Part shown: one piece after another, positions 1 to 9,977 of the stretch
Layout of the letters: each line of letters starts with the position of its first letter
How positions within the stretch are numbered: position 1 is the stretch's first letter
NCBI RefSeq assembly: GCF_010974825.1
Contig: NZ_JAAILA010000003.1
Location: forward strand, 1 to 64,000
DNA length: 64,000 nt
Direction of reading: 5' to 3'
From: Aeromonas rivipollensis
GTDB taxonomy: Bacteria; Pseudomonadota; Gammaproteobacteria; Enterobacterales; Aeromonadaceae
Made by a program: the position numbers and the translations under genes
The notes under the pieces: generated by a model
Told to the model about the DNA's origin: nothing
The model's database searches: none
What the model saw: only the letters and a program-made list of their open reading frames with translations

Positions 1-246
1 ATGGCGCTCCTGACCCGTTGGACGAGACGAGGGAACCCGCGAAGCGGACGGTTTACCGGGGGGAGAAGACTTTTGGTGCTATTTGCCAAAGAGGTTAGCA
101 CCCCTCACCCTGGCCCTCTCCCCCAAGGGGCGAGGGGATCTGACCGAAGGATGCCGAGGCTTTGGCAGGCCACAAACAAAAACCGCAGCCTTGAGCTGCG
201 GTTTTTATTTCTATTCCCCAAACACGCTTTGACCCAAGCCAAAGCC
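1..246. other. Intergenic region at window start
   Basis: I see no supported gene here. The longest open frame crossing it is antisense to the gene at 247-867 and has no family signature. The stretch near 105-140 is a C-rich/G-rich imperfect palindrome typical of Aeromonas intergenic DNA. The right end holds a terminator, listed separately. Confidence 0.5.
176..204 (-). terminator. Rho-independent terminator of the secreted hypothetical gene
   Basis: A 9-bp stem (AACCGCAGC / GCTGCGGTT) is flanked by A-rich sequence on the left and T-rich sequence on the right, so it can work in both directions. It lies just downstream of the minus-strand gene that ends at 247. Confidence 0.8.
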
Positions 247-867
247 CTATTTCCCCAACCCCTTGCACTGCTCTCCCCCTGCGGCGGGATAGGCGGAGAG
301 CGTCACGTCGAGGGCGGTGCGCAGGCTGCCGGATTGGCAGAAGTCGCAGATGCCGCCAGCATCGATATCTGTGATGCGGGCGCCTTGCGGCCCCTCCTTC
401 ACCAGATAGGTACTGACAAAACGGTAGGTGCCGCTGGCGGCGTCGAGCGGGGTGCCCGGCTCGCCAAAGGTGAAGCGCACCTTGACCTCGCTGCGATCCC
501 GGCTGCCAGCGATGGTGCGCGACGAGAGGATCTGCGAGCCCAGCAGGTGATCCCAGGCATTGGGCAGGAAGGGGTTGCCCTCGACAAAGGGAGGCTTCTC
601 GTCCGGGGCCTCGCGAGTGGCTATCTCCCGCGCTTTGGAGGCGGCATTGAGCAGGCAGAGCAGCTCGGGGGAGACGATGTTGGGCAACGCACCGCCCAGG
701 TCTGCCTGATAGAGGCCGCTCGGTTTGACGCTGCGCTCCCAGACCAGAAACTCGGCCACCTTGGCGCGGGCACTGGCTGTCGGTTCCAGCACTCCGCTGG
801 TGGCGGTGCCGGCATGGGCCGGAACAGACAAGGCAAACGCCAGTAAGGGCCAGCCAGGTATCTTCAT
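247..867 (-). CDS. Secreted hypothetical protein
   Basis: This encodes 206 aa with a short Sec-type signal peptide: MKIPGW, a hydrophobic core, then a likely cut after AHA around residue 19. The mature part is about 185 aa and has four cysteines, including a CDFC pair near residue 173, so a disulfide-bonded periplasmic or secreted protein is likely. I do not recognise a family. It is a single gene with its own terminator downstream and cysS further on, reading the same way but separated by another terminator. Codon use and GC match the neighbouring core genes. The function is unknown. Confidence 0.75.
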   Translation of the reverse strand: MKIPGWPLLAFALSVPAHAGTATSGVLEPTASARAKVAEFLVWERSVKPSGLYQADLGGALPNIVSPELLCLLNAASKAREIATREAPDEKPPFVEGNPFLPNAWDHLLGSQILSSRTIAGSRDRSEVKVRFTFGEPGTPLDAASGTYRFVSTYLVKEGPQGARITDIDAGGICDFCQSGSLRTALDVTLSAYPAAGGEQCKGLGK

Positions 868-910
868 GGTGCCATCTTCCTTATGTTCGATTGCATGGAC
901 GGAGCGCCCT

Positions 911-941
911 GAAAAAAAAAGCGCAGCCCAAGGGCTGCGCT
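911..941 (-). terminator. Rho-independent terminator of cysS
   Basis: The arms GCGCAGCCC / GGGCTGCGC at 921-940 are followed, on the minus strand, by a run of nine U. It sits 28 bases past the cysS stop. Confidence 0.9.
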
Positions 942-968
942 CTGCGTCAGGTCGTCAACCGACGGGCC

Positions 969-2345
<1,377 letters not shown>

Positions 2346-2548
2346 CTTATAACCACTGCCTGTGAGTAAAATGGCCTGACATTCTAACCGCATCCGGTGG
2401 AGAAAACGAGGCAGAAAAAGCGCCGGATCCCCCATGCCATCTATGCCGCAGCCCCTTGATGGGCTAGAATTGCCACCACTTTAGGCCATAGCCCATGCAA
2501 CAGCCGCGAGCCGGCTTCGTGCTCGCGCAACATTTGAAAGGACATATC

Positions 2549-3046
2549 ATGGTTACTCTGCACACCAACCACGGCGACATCACCCTGACCCTGAACGCGG
2601 AAAAAGCCCCCGAGACCGTGGCCAACTTCCTGCAATACTGCCGTGACGGTCACTACGACAACACCATCTTCCACCGCGTCATCGACGGCTTCATGATCCA
2701 GGGCGGCGGTTATGCCCCGGGCTTCGAAGAGAAAGAGACCCGCGCCTCCATCAAGAACGAGGCGGCCAACGGCCTGTCCAACAAGATTGGCACCATCGCC
2801 ATGGCCCGCACCTCGGAGCCGCACTCCGCCAGCGCCCAGTTCTTCATCAACGTGAACAACAACGACTTCCTGGACTTCAAGTCCCCCACCACCCAGGGCT
2901 TCGGCTACTGCGTGTTCGGTGAAGTCACCGCCGGCATGGACGTGGTCAACAAGATCAAGGGCGTCAAGACCGGCAACTACGGCCGCATGCATCAAGACGT
3001 GCCAACCGAAGACGTCGTCATCACCAAGGTGACCCTTGCTGAGTGA
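2549..3046 (+). CDS. ppiB: Peptidyl-prolyl cis-trans isomerase B (cyclophilin)
   Basis: Cytosolic cyclophilin that speeds proline isomerisation during folding. The 165-aa protein covers one complete domain. Active-site signatures are visible: [13 protein letters not shown] (about residues 36-48) with the catalytic arginine, and SASAQFFIN (about 90-98). The start at 2549 ([10 protein letters not shown]) follows an AAGGA ribosome site at 2537-2541. The length matches E. coli PpiB (164 aa). It is divergent from cysS. A terminator lies 25 bases past the stop, although a weakly supported downstream frame begins before that terminator. Confidence 0.96.
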   Translation: MVTLHTNHGDITLTLNAEKAPETVANFLQYCRDGHYDNTIFHRVIDGFMIQGGGYAPGFEEKETRASIKNEAANGLSNKIGTIAMARTSEPHSASAQFFINVNNNDFLDFKSPTTQGFGYCVFGEVTAGMDVVNKIKGVKTGNYGRMHQDVPTEDVVITKVTLAE

Positions 3047-3749
3047 TTGTCGCCTTCTGCGCACTGATATAACTGCGGCCCCGGCCGCAGTTTTTCCATC
3101 TGCGCAGGCCACCCCCGCCAACTGGCGCCGCCTCGACTATCTGGCCCAGGGCAATCCCCGCCAGCGCTCCGCCCATGCCCTGCTCAACGCAGGCTGCTGG
3201 GATGCGCTGGGGCGCCTGTGCCAGGACCTGGCGCTGGTGAGCACAGTCGCCATCGGGCTCGACAGGCCCGGCAGCGATCTCGACATCCTCTGCCAGCACC
3301 CTGATCCCGCGCGCCTCGCCGCCCTCTTGCGTGAGCAGGGCTGGACGGCCAGCGACAAGGGGCACCAGGTGTGGCTGATGGAGCAGACCCTGACAGGCCC
3401 GGACCAGGCGCGCTGGCCGGTGGAGCTCTATGTCACCCAAGCCCCGCTTGAGACGCTCAACGGCTGGCGTCACCTCAGCCTGATGGCCGCCCTGCTGGGG
3501 CACTTTGGCCACGACTTCTATCAGGCCGTGGTGCGCCTTCGCCTCGAGTCAGGGCTCAAGGGAGAGGCGGCCATCTGCCGTCTGCTTGGCCTTGGCGGCG
3601 ATCCTTACGCCGCACTGCTGACCCTGGAGGGGCGCGACCTTGCCAAGCTCCACTGGCAGGCCCATTCCCAATGCGACTCGTCCACCCCGGCAGGCTCCCC
3701 TGCCCCCCTTTGCCCGGAACCCATCAAGAGCACTCATCCCACATCATGA
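3036..3749 (+). CDS. DUF4269 family protein (nucleotidyltransferase-like)
   Basis: The central part matches the DUF4269 pattern: [17 protein letters not shown], then [13 protein letters not shown], whose GSDLDI resembles the metal-binding GS-x-D-x-D of nucleotidyltransferases, then VELYVT. The reaction is unknown. The start is a problem. The longest frame begins with TTG at 3036, inside the last codons of ppiB and after an AAGGTGA site, but family similarity begins only around 3118 and a clear terminator lies between. No in-frame ATG or GTG is seen near 3118. The last base triplet overlaps the lpxH start (ATGA), so the two are probably translated together. The C-terminal 25 residues are proline/serine-rich and family-atypical. 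Confidence 0.7.
   Translation: MLSDCRLLRTDITAAPAAVFPSAQATPANWRRLDYLAQGNPRQRSAHALLNAGCWDALGRLCQDLALVSTVAIGLDRPGSDLDILCQHPDPARLAALLREQGWTASDKGHQVWLMEQTLTGPDQARWPVELYVTQAPLETLNGWRHLSLMAALLGHFGHDFYQAVVRLRLESGLKGEAAICRLLGLGGDPYAALLTLEGRDLAKLHWQAHSQCDSSTPAGSPAPLCPEPIKSTHPTS
3071..3096 (+). terminator. Terminator after ppiB, inside the 5' part of the next frame
   Basis: The perfect stem ACTGCGGCC / GGCCGCAGT with a 2-base loop is followed by TTTTT. It lies 25 bases after the ppiB stop, but within the longest reading of the DUF4269 gene. Confidence 0.85.
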
Positions 3750-4474
3750 GCACCCTTTTTATCAGTGACATTCACCTGTGCGCCCAGCGGCCCGACATGA
3801 CAGCCGCACTGGTGCGTTTTCTCGAGCGCGACGCCCCCAAGGCCGATGCCCTCTATGTGCTGGGAGATCTGTTCGAATTCTGGATTGGCGACGACGATCC
3901 CAACCCGCTCCACAGCCAGGTGGCCGAGGCCTTCCTGGCCCTGAGCCGGCAGGATGTGCCCATCTACTTCATCCACGGCAACCGCGACTTCCTGCTGGGC
4001 AAGGCCTTCGCCAAACGGGCGGGCATGACGCTGCTCGGCGACCCTTGCGTCATCGATCTCTACGGGGAGCGGGTGCTGCTGAGCCACGGGGACCTGCTCT
4101 GCACCCTGGATGAGGGCTATCAGAAGTTTCGCCGCATCACCCAGCAGAAGTGGCTGCGCTGGCTCTTCCTGCGCCTGCCGCTGGCCCGCCGCCAGATCAT
4201 CGCCTGCAAGATGCGGGGCCAGAGCCAGATGGAGAATTCCGGCAAACCACAGACCATCATGGATGTGACCCCGGCGGCGGTCGATGCGCTGTTGCGCCAG
4301 CATGGCTGCCAGTTGCTTATCCATGGCCACACCCACAGGCCCGCCGTCCATGACTTCATGCTGGACGGCAAGCCGGCGCGGCGCATAGTGCTGGGAGACT
4401 GGTTCGAGCAAGGATCCGTGCTGAGCTGCTCCCCGCAGGGCCAGCGGCTCGAGAGTCGTCCCCTCCCCGAGTGA
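3746..4474 (+). CDS. lpxH: UDP-2,3-diacylglucosamine hydrolase
   Basis: Fourth step of lipid A synthesis: removes UMP from UDP-2,3-diacylglucosamine to give lipid X at the inner membrane. It is a calcineurin-like metallophosphatase with all metal motifs in order: SDIHL (residues 6-10), GDLFEFWIGDD (about 41-51), GNRDF (about 79), HGD (about 114) and HGHTHRP (about 195-201). It has 242 aa (E. coli LpxH 240). The start at 3746 overlaps the upstream stop by 4 bases (ATGA). In E. coli ppiB and lpxH are also neighbours; here a DUF4269 gene sits between them. Confidence 0.95.
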   Translation: MSTLFISDIHLCAQRPDMTAALVRFLERDAPKADALYVLGDLFEFWIGDDDPNPLHSQVAEAFLALSRQDVPIYFIHGNRDFLLGKAFAKRAGMTLLGDPCVIDLYGERVLLSHGDLLCTLDEGYQKFRRITQQKWLRWLFLRLPLARRQIIACKMRGQSQMENSGKPQTIMDVTPAAVDALLRQHGCQLLIHGHTHRPAVHDFMLDGKPARRIVLGDWFEQGSVLSCSPQGQRLESRPLPE

Positions 4475-4590
4475 CGCTCCCCCTCGGGGATAAGGGATGC
4501 CCATATGACAACGTCTGTCCCCCTCCCCGAGCAGGATGCAACGCCGAACCCTGCATATACTCTGTGTCTGTGCACACAAATGAGGACTAG

Positions 4591-4842
4591 ATGATGGGAT
4601 TTCTTACCTGGGTTGTATTGGGATTGATCGTCGGCATCCTGGCCAAATGGATAATGCCGGGCAAGGATGGGGGCGGTTTCTTCATGACGGTGATCCTGGG
4701 GGTCATAGGCGCCATGGTGGGTGGTTACATCGGCACCCTGCTGGGCATGGGAACGGTGACCGGCTTCAACCTGCCGAGCATACTTATCGCCACCGTGGGT
4801 GCCTTGATAGTGCTGTTTTTCTACAACAAGATCCGCAGCTGA
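4591..4842 (+). CDS. GlsB/YeaQ/YmgE family small membrane protein
   Basis: An 83-aa hydrophobic protein of the transglycosylase-associated GlsB/YeaQ family. The family is linked to stress responses but has no defined biochemical role. Three membrane segments are visible: FLTWVVLGLIVGILAKW, a glycine-rich middle segment (ILGVIGAMVGGYIGTLLG), and ILIATVGALIVLFFYNK at the end. The N-terminal GLIVG...AKW and the GAMVGG motifs are family hallmarks. A GAGG ribosome site lies 8-11 bases upstream. It is monocistronic with its own terminator. Confidence 0.9.
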   Translation: MMGFLTWVVLGLIVGILAKWIMPGKDGGGFFMTVILGVIGAMVGGYIGTLLGMGTVTGFNLPSILIATVGALIVLFFYNKIRS

Positions 4843-4892
4843 GCCGCTGAATCCGTTTCTTTCAGCACTCGATGTGTATGCCCCCCGGGCCA

Positions 4893-4924
4893 GGATCCGA
4901 AACCTTGGGTTTCGGATTTTTTAT
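4893..4924 (+). terminator. Terminator after the GlsB-family gene
   Basis: The stem ATCCGAAACC / GGGTTTCGGAT is followed by TTTTTT. It is about 55 bases downstream of the stop at 4842. Confidence 0.88.
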
Positions 4925-5049
4925 GGGCGCTCCGCCCCTTTCGCCTCCGGCGCAGCTGGCAGCCCAACCCAGGTGCCGGGGTTCTGGCGCGAGGCGCTGA
5001 TCTATCGAGGTTGGCGGGTGCGGCATTGGTGCAAACCTAGTGCTTCCGT

Positions 5050-5673
5050 CTATGGCATCCCGTTATTGCCATACAGACAGAAGCCGGGGCGCTCGCTCAA
5101 TTGCGCGTAGTAATCGCTCACCGCCGCGAGTGGCGGGCGCTCGAAGGGGGTATGGAACCAGCGATTCACCGACAGGCCGACGGGAATGTCCGCCAGCGAG
5201 AAGCGGCTCCCGGCCACATAGCCGCCGGTGGCCTCGAGCTGCCTGTCCAGGATCTGCATGTACCTGGACCACTCGGCACAACTCGCCTCCATCGCCTGGC
5301 TGTCCTGATGGGCGGGGGAGTGCCTCACCAGCGACATGAAGGCGTAGCTCCAGGCGCGGTTCAAGTCCGACGACTGCCAATCCATCCATTGATCGACCCT
5401 GGCCCTTGCCCGCGCCTCGGCGGGATAGAGAGAGCCGTCACCATAACGCGTCGCCAGATATCGGATGATGCTGTTGGACTCCCACAGGGTGAAGTCCCCA
5501 TCTCTCATGACCGGCACCATACCGTTGGGATTCAATGCCAGGAACTCGGCACTCCGGGTGGACTGAAAACCGCTCCCCCACTCCTCCCGCTCGAAAGGGA
5601 GATCCAGCTCGGCGCAGGTCCACAACACCTTGCGCACATTGATTGACGACCCCTTGCCCAGTATCAGTACCAT
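5050..5673 (-). CDS. Glutathione S-transferase family protein
   Basis: Two-domain glutathione transferase, 207 aa, cytosolic. The N-terminal thioredoxin-like domain (about 1-80) starts [16 protein letters not shown], where the serine in SSINV is the likely catalytic residue. It has the cis-proline motif GMVPVM and the glutathione-binding ESNSII. The C-terminal helical domain includes the N-capping SLADIPVG motif (about 155). I chose the Met at 5671-5673 because the fold begins there; the 46 codons upstream in the same frame have no family support. The substrate is not predictable from sequence. Confidence 0.88.
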   Translation of the reverse strand: MVLILGKGSSINVRKVLWTCAELDLPFEREEWGSGFQSTRSAEFLALNPNGMVPVMRDGDFTLWESNSIIRYLATRYGDGSLYPAEARARARVDQWMDWQSSDLNRAWSYAFMSLVRHSPAHQDSQAMEASCAEWSRYMQILDRQLEATGGYVAGSRFSLADIPVGLSVNRWFHTPFERPPLAAVSDYYAQLSERPGFCLYGNNGMP

Positions 5674-5913
5674 GTCTTCGTCCTTGTATAAGAAGGCACC
5701 AGCTTCCATCAAGGGGAGAGCGCCGGTCAAGGGGAGAGCCATGACTGCAGTTGGCCCATGGGACTGGCGCTCATGGGCCGCCCTGGGCATGGCCTGAGCG
5801 GGGTGAGCCACAGATGAAAAAGAGGCGGTGGGCTAAACTCATGCTTGCGTGCCCGGCTTGACCGACCCCTTCAGAGCGGCCGCGGGACAGGCGAAGCAGT
5901 AAAGGACAACATC

Positions 5914-6063
5914 ATGAAAATATGGAAAATCTGCCTGATAGCAGCGCAGCTCATGCTGGTTGCCTGCGCCTCCTCCGACGGCTCGGGCCCTCCCCCGACC
6001 GGGGACGACGGCAGCAACGCCGGCGGCAAGAGCGGAGGTGGCAGCAGCTACCTGACCTATTAA
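5914..6063 (+). CDS. Very small putative lipoprotein
   Basis: A 49-aa protein with a lysine-containing leader, a hydrophobic stretch and the lipobox LVAC at residues 15-18. The mature peptide would be only 32 residues, rich in Gly, Ser, Pro and Asp. It is preceded by AAAGGA 11-16 bases upstream. The flexible tail resembles small Aeromonas/Vibrio lipoproteins of unknown function. A terminator follows at 6127. It is the last core gene before the island. Confidence 0.6.
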   Translation: MKIWKICLIAAQLMLVACASSDGSGPPPTGDDGSNAGGKSGGGSSYLTY

Positions 6064-6126
6064 CGAGGCCATCTCCTGCAAGCTGAGGCTCAGTCAGGCC
6101 CCAACGTCTAATACGACAAGACCAGA

Positions 6127-6154
6127 AAGCGCCGGCAGCTCGCCGGCGCTTTTC
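6127..6154 (+). terminator. Terminator after the small lipoprotein
   Basis: The stem AGCGCCGGC / GCCGGCGCT is followed by TTTTCGT. It is about 64 bases past the lipoprotein stop. Confidence 0.8.
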
Positions 6155-6250
6155 GTCTCGCCAATCGGTGATGCCCTGCCCGACGACCATGCGCACAATG
6201 ACCCAAAGAAGGGGCAGAACAGCGCCATCTGGAGCAAAGGTGGACACGGA

Positions 6251-6286
6251 GGAAAAACAAAAAGGCCACTATCGCTAGTGGCCTTC
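6251..6286 (-). terminator. Stranded terminator of the tRNA Gly-Cys-Leu operon
   Basis: The stem AAGGCCACT / AGTGGCCTT is followed on the minus strand by a U-rich tail. It lies 30 bases beyond the 3' end of the partial tRNA-Leu copy at 6316. This is where the operon terminator would have been before island insertion; today it is 27 kb from the tRNA genes. Confidence 0.75.
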
Positions 6287-6315
6287 GTAAGTCTTTGATT
6301 GCTTTCTTCAATAAC

Positions 6316-6372
6316 TGGTGCCTGAGGCCGGAATCGAACCGGCACGACGCGAACGTCGAGGGATTTTAAATC
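6316..6372 (-). repeat. Left attachment site: partial tRNA-Leu copy
   Basis: These 57 bases repeat the 3' part of the tRNA-Leu(UAA) gene, including the CCA end, T arm, variable arm and anticodon region, as found at 33579-33635. There is a single mismatch (position 6323: T here, C in the intact gene), which breaks an acceptor-stem pair. The 49 bases from 6324 to 6372 are identical between the copies. The tRNA sequence stops at the anticodon stem, so this is an att duplication and not a working tRNA. Confidence 0.93.
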
Positions 6373-6832
6373 TAGCAGCTCCGTTTGCATCTTATAACAT
6401 GTAATAGCAAGTAGATGGAGCGAGTAACACTGCTAATTCGCAACGAATGGCACCACGACATAGAGCATCGCATACCGCTTATCACAGAATTCGCAAAGAT
6501 AGCGAAATAGCACCTTGTAAGACAGCCAGTATTCCGCATTTCCCCCACCCCAATGCTTTTGTTACATAAAAGCCAATCCAGCTACTCGCGCAAAATGCAT
6601 ATCTTGCGCCCCCAAGGAACTCCCAACCATATGATTTATCATGCAATATTAACTGGGTGAAACAGCCCCATTGGGGACACACCAATAAGGATTCTGCTCT
6701 CCCTACATACGCCATATCCTGCCGGGTGCTGTGACTTCACAGTAGGGGAGATACAGGTATCTCCTATTGAGCTGCTCAATGTCCCCTTATCATCCCTAAC
6801 GCCGACTACAGTGTGGCTCGCGCCAGAGAGCC
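6373..6832. other. Island left end, no supported gene; repeat copy A
   Basis: A 77-codon minus-strand frame (6482-6715) exists, but its only conserved stretch (CPQWG and DKSYG) is shared with three other island intergenic sites where the frames differ, so I treat it as a repeat remnant. A small hairpin (GGAGATAC / GTATCTCC, 6747-6764) lies between it and the LysR gene. Confidence 0.5.
6476..6680 (-). repeat. Island repeat copy A
   Basis: The right edge carries CCCCATTGGGGACACACC (6666-6683) and the left edge CGCTTATCACAGAATTCGCA (from 6476). Both edges recur at 10709-10902, with related copies at 17648-17712 and 29580-29727. On the minus strand the conserved part would read as YPQWG-like peptide in several copies. 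Confidence 0.65.
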
Positions 6833-7732
6833 TTAAGCATCCGGTCCGAAGTGTGCAATGGCAAAATCGATGAAGCTTCGGAGTTTGGGGGTCATGCGAC
6901 GATCCGGGGCATACAGGATGTGCATTGGCAATGTTGGTGCGTGGTATTCAGGCAGCAGTGTGACCAGCTGCCCGGATGCGAGATAGGGCTGAACAATTTC
7001 AAAGGGTTGCAGCAAAACGCCTACTCCGGCGATTGCAGCAGCCATTAAAGCCTCTCCACTATCCACCATCAAACGGCCTGAGACAGGGACAGTCACCGTT
7101 CCCTCAGGCCCGATCAAGGTCCACCGCTTACTCAACTCTGGGTGCAGGTAACCTAGACACTCCTGCCGAGAAAGATCCTGCGGCGTATTGATTGGCCCTC
7201 GCGCCGCCAGATAACTGGGGGCTGCGCACAGGATCAGTCGATAGGGCGCCAGTTGTCGAGCAATCAAGCCGCTATCCGTCAATTCACCAATACGAAAGAC
7301 CACATCGTATCCTTCATCAACGACATCGACCAACCGGTTGGTCATGGATAACTCCAGCGTCACCTCAGCGTTGGCATTCAGATAGTCGGGAAGCTTTGGT
7401 GAAAGCGCATGAATGCCGAACGTCACCGGGGCGTTGATACGCAGCCGCCCACGGGGGGTTGCCCGGGTTTCTGCCGCCAGTCCTTCTGCCGCCTCGACGT
7501 CCGCCAAAATGCTTTTAGTCCGCTCGTAAAACTCGCGACCAATATCGGTCAGGTGTTGCCGGCGCGTGGTGCGATTGAGTAGGCGAACTCCCAGATGCTG
7601 TTCCAGCATCTGCACATGTTTTCCGACCAGCTGGGAGGACATTCCAAGCGCGTTCCCTGCCGCCGAAAAGGAGCCGAGTTCGACGGCTTTGGTGAATACC
7701 GTCATGCTTAACAACCTGTCCATTAGAAACAC
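6833..7732 (-). CDS. LysR family transcriptional regulator
   Basis: A 299-aa LysR-type activator/repressor. The winged helix-turn-helix is in residues 5-65 (FTKAVELGSFSAAGNAL ... LGVRLLNRTTRRQHLT). The effector-binding domain begins around 92 (GRLRINAPVTFG) and has the GEAL and GVGVLL patterns of the CrgA/DsdC-like subgroup. It starts at 7732 or, three codons later, at 7723. It is divergent from the F420-type oxidoreductase gene with a 103-base gap, the usual layout for a LysR regulator and its target, so control of the 7836-10649 genes is likely. The ligand is unknown. Confidence 0.92.
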   Translation of the reverse strand: MFLMDRLLSMTVFTKAVELGSFSAAGNALGMSSQLVGKHVQMLEQHLGVRLLNRTTRRQHLTDIGREFYERTKSILADVEAAEGLAAETRATPRGRLRINAPVTFGIHALSPKLPDYLNANAEVTLELSMTNRLVDVVDEGYDVVFRIGELTDSGLIARQLAPYRLILCAAPSYLAARGPINTPQDLSRQECLGYLHPELSKRWTLIGPEGTVTVPVSGRLMVDSGEALMAAAIAGVGVLLQPFEIVQPYLASGQLVTLLPEYHAPTLPMHILYAPDRRMTPKLRSFIDFAIAHFGPDA

Positions 7733-7835
7733 CCTGTTTCAGGTATTGGTTAATTTTGACAATTTATCCCACAAAAGCTCAAGTCGTATAGTGGCAACAG
7801 TTGATCTAGCCCTCTCAAGTTCAAGGAGTTGCAAA

Positions 7836-8462
7836 ATGAAAGTTGCCATCATCGGTACCGGAAACATGGCCAGCGGCCTAGCAAGTACTTTGGCGGGAGC
7901 CAACCACAACGTCGCCATCGGCAGCCGCGATCCGGCCAAAGCCGCCGCACTCGCTGAAAAAGTGGGACAGGAGTCCCAAGGTGGCGGCATTGCTGCCGCT
8001 ACCCGGCTGGCAGACATCGTGATCCTGGCCATTCCCTTCGGCGGTGCTGCCGATGCCCTCAAGGAGGCAGGGGATCTTGCCGGTAAGATTCTGGTCGATA
8101 TCAGCAACCCGATCAGCGCCGACTACAAGGAGCTGGTGATAGGACACACCACCTCCGCCGCCGAAGAAATCCAGGCCCTGGCACCTAAGGCCAATGTCGT
8201 GAAGGCATTCAACACTATCTTTGCCCAGTTGCTGCCGTCCGAGGCCCGCCAAGGCAAGATGCTCCAGGTGTTGATCGCTGGCGATGACGAAGAGGCCAAA
8301 TCTCAGGTGTCCGCACTAGCTCAATCGATGGGCTTTGAGGCGGTCAATGCTGGTCCGTTGAGCAATAGCCGGTTTATCGAGCCTATTGGTGAAATGAACA
8401 TTCACTTTGGCTACTTCCTCGGCAAAGGCCCGACCGTGGCACCGGCCTGGGTACAGGTATAA
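7836..8462 (+). CDS. NADPH-dependent F420 reductase-like oxidoreductase
   Basis: A 208-aa protein with an N-terminal Rossmann dinucleotide site, IIGTGNMASGLA (residues 5-16), followed by GSRDPAKA, whose arginine suggests NADP preference. Later motifs ILAIPFGG and DISNPI match the F420-dependent NADP reductase-like family (pfam03807). Aeromonas does not make F420, so the bacterial relatives probably reduce another substrate. The start is the ATG at 7836 after AAGGAG; the frame is open upstream but overlaps the divergent LysR gene. It is the first gene of the LysR-controlled block. Confidence 0.88.
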   Translation: MKVAIIGTGNMASGLASTLAGANHNVAIGSRDPAKAAALAEKVGQESQGGGIAAATRLADIVILAIPFGGAADALKEAGDLAGKILVDISNPISADYKELVIGHTTSAAEEIQALAPKANVVKAFNTIFAQLLPSEARQGKMLQVLIAGDDEEAKSQVSALAQSMGFEAVNAGPLSNSRFIEPIGEMNIHFGYFLGKGPTVAPAWVQV

Positions 8463-8521
8463 GTTACTCATAGGGATGCCATGGCCAGCGTTGGACTGAC
8501 CCTGGCATCCCGACAAGGACC

Positions 8522-9523
8522 ATGATGAAACCTTTCATTCGTTCGGCACTGATTACGCTGTCATTGCTCATCCCGCACGGCTTGGTCAACGCAGCTCCGG
8601 CCATAGAGGTTCTGGGTAAGGACTACAGCTTCCCCCACAAGCTGACAGGCTTGCCAACCAAGTTATCAGGCTTCCAGGACTTGCAAATCAACGCTTTCAC
8701 AACCAGCGATGGCGTAAAACTGCGCTATTGGGAGACAGGTTCAGGCAAACCCTTGGTGTTCATTCCTGGCTGGTCGGCCAGCGGTGCTGAATACATCAAC
8801 GTGCTCTATCTGCTCAGCAAGCATTACCACGTTTATGTGCTTGATCCCCGTAATCAGGGACTATCGCAGCACGTCGAATACGGCAGTCGCATCACGCGCC
8901 TCTCGGTCGACCTAAAGGAGTTCACGGAACACCTCGGTTTGCAGATAGCGGATTACTGTGGCTGGTCGATGGGCGCGGCTGTCCTGTGGGGTTATATCGA
9001 CCTATTCGGCACGAAGAGTATTCGCAAGGTGGTTTTCGTCGACGAACCAGTCTCCATCTACTCTCATGCCGACTGGACCGAACAGGAACGGCTCGACGCT
9101 GGCGGCATGACGTCATCGGTTGAACGTATGGTGGCAACCTTCACCACCGGAGCACCGACAAACCAATTGGTGGTCGATATGAAGGTTGTCGAGCGAGCCA
9201 TGGTCAACGATTCGCCGTACTACGAGAACTCGACCGCTTTCGCGCACGAGTTTGTCAAAACCGATCCGAAGTACACCGCCAAGGTGCTGTTCGATCACGC
9301 CACAAATGACTGGCGCGACGTGATCCGCCACAAGATCGACATACCGACAGCCATCTTCTCTGGCGAATACAGCAACAACTTGCCTAGTCAACGCTGGATG
9401 GCTTCCGTCATACCGAATGCGAGGCTCTATACCTATAGCCGGTCTGAGCAAGGCGACCACTTCCTCATGTTCAAGAACCCGCTCAAGTTCTCGCAGGACC
9501 TGCATGCCTTTCTTGAACGTTAA
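8522..9523 (+). CDS. Exported alpha/beta hydrolase
   Basis: A 333-aa serine hydrolase with a Sec signal peptide (ALITLSLLIPHGLVNAAPA, cut near residue 25), so it is probably periplasmic. The nucleophile elbow is GWSMGA (about 146-151). The oxyanion region is FIPGWSAS (about 80-87). The acid probably lies in the FSGEYS segment, and the histidine is in QGDHFLMF (about 314). The two adjacent ATG codons (8522, 8525) both fit the AAGGA site. It sits 59 bases after the oxidoreductase in the same direction. The substrate is unknown. Confidence 0.87.
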   Translation: MMKPFIRSALITLSLLIPHGLVNAAPAIEVLGKDYSFPHKLTGLPTKLSGFQDLQINAFTTSDGVKLRYWETGSGKPLVFIPGWSASGAEYINVLYLLSKHYHVYVLDPRNQGLSQHVEYGSRITRLSVDLKEFTEHLGLQIADYCGWSMGAAVLWGYIDLFGTKSIRKVVFVDEPVSIYSHADWTEQERLDAGGMTSSVERMVATFTTGAPTNQLVVDMKVVERAMVNDSPYYENSTAFAHEFVKTDPKYTAKVLFDHATNDWRDVIRHKIDIPTAIFSGEYSNNLPSQRWMASVIPNARLYTYSRSEQGDHFLMFKNPLKFSQDLHAFLER

Positions 9524-9600
9524 GCCAACCATGACTCTCCGGCTCCCCCGGTGGGTCAACCGCTAAGCAAACATCCATTTTTCACCCTAAGGAGAATTTT

Positions 9601-9783
9601 ATGCCCGTCGTACGTGTTACCTGGTTTGAAGGTAAAGAAACCGCCACTAAACAAGTCGTTGCCGCTGAGATTACGGATAGCATTGTCCGCAATACAGGAA
9701 CGGACCCGAAGTACATCTACGTGATTTTCGAAGACGTGGCGCCATCTGATTGGGCCGGTGAAGGGAAACTGTTCGGTAGCTGA
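9601..9783 (+). CDS. 4-oxalocrotonate tautomerase family protein
   Basis: A 60-aa protein of the tautomerase superfamily. After Met removal Pro-1 would be the catalytic base (MPVVRVTWFEG). The second half (DPKYIYVIFEDVAPSDWA) has the usual beta strand and tail of short tautomerases, which assemble as hexamers. A GGAG site lies 8-11 bases upstream. It is part of the LysR-linked block with two hydrolases, suggesting a small catabolic or detoxification cluster. Confidence 0.87.
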   Translation: MPVVRVTWFEGKETATKQVVAAEITDSIVRNTGTDPKYIYVIFEDVAPSDWAGEGKLFGS

Positions 9784-9920
9784 CACCAAACCTTTTCAGG
9801 CTGACGATGACGGTGCGATCAAATGGTCGCACCGTGTTAATACTGGTGCAACGGCTCGGAAGAGCATTGATAGCCAGTCTTGCAGCCGACTTGTACTAGA
9901 AATTCGGATTGAGTGCTCGG

Positions 9921-9948
9921 TGCCGTTGCCGTTGCCGTTGCCGTTGCC
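9921..9948 (+). repeat. Hexanucleotide microsatellite (TGCCGT)n
   Basis: There are 4.7 perfect copies of TGCCGT, 30 bases upstream of the esterase start at 9978, in the untranslated leader. Confidence 0.9.
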
Positions 9949-9977
9949 AAGCCGCTTCTTGGAATAGAGACACAACC

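Noticed and set aside
1-846. Long plus-strand open frame over the secreted protein gene
   Set aside because: Antisense to a gene with a signal peptide and terminator; the translation has no family features and low-complexity composition typical of GC-rich shadow frames.
6316-6372. Second tRNA-Leu gene
   Set aside because: Only the 3' two thirds is present, the D arm and 5' acceptor strand are absent and one acceptor base is changed; it is an attachment-site copy.
6482-6715. 77-aa minus-strand gene
   Set aside because: Its conserved part is shared with three other sites where the frame is broken or different; better explained as a repeat remnant.
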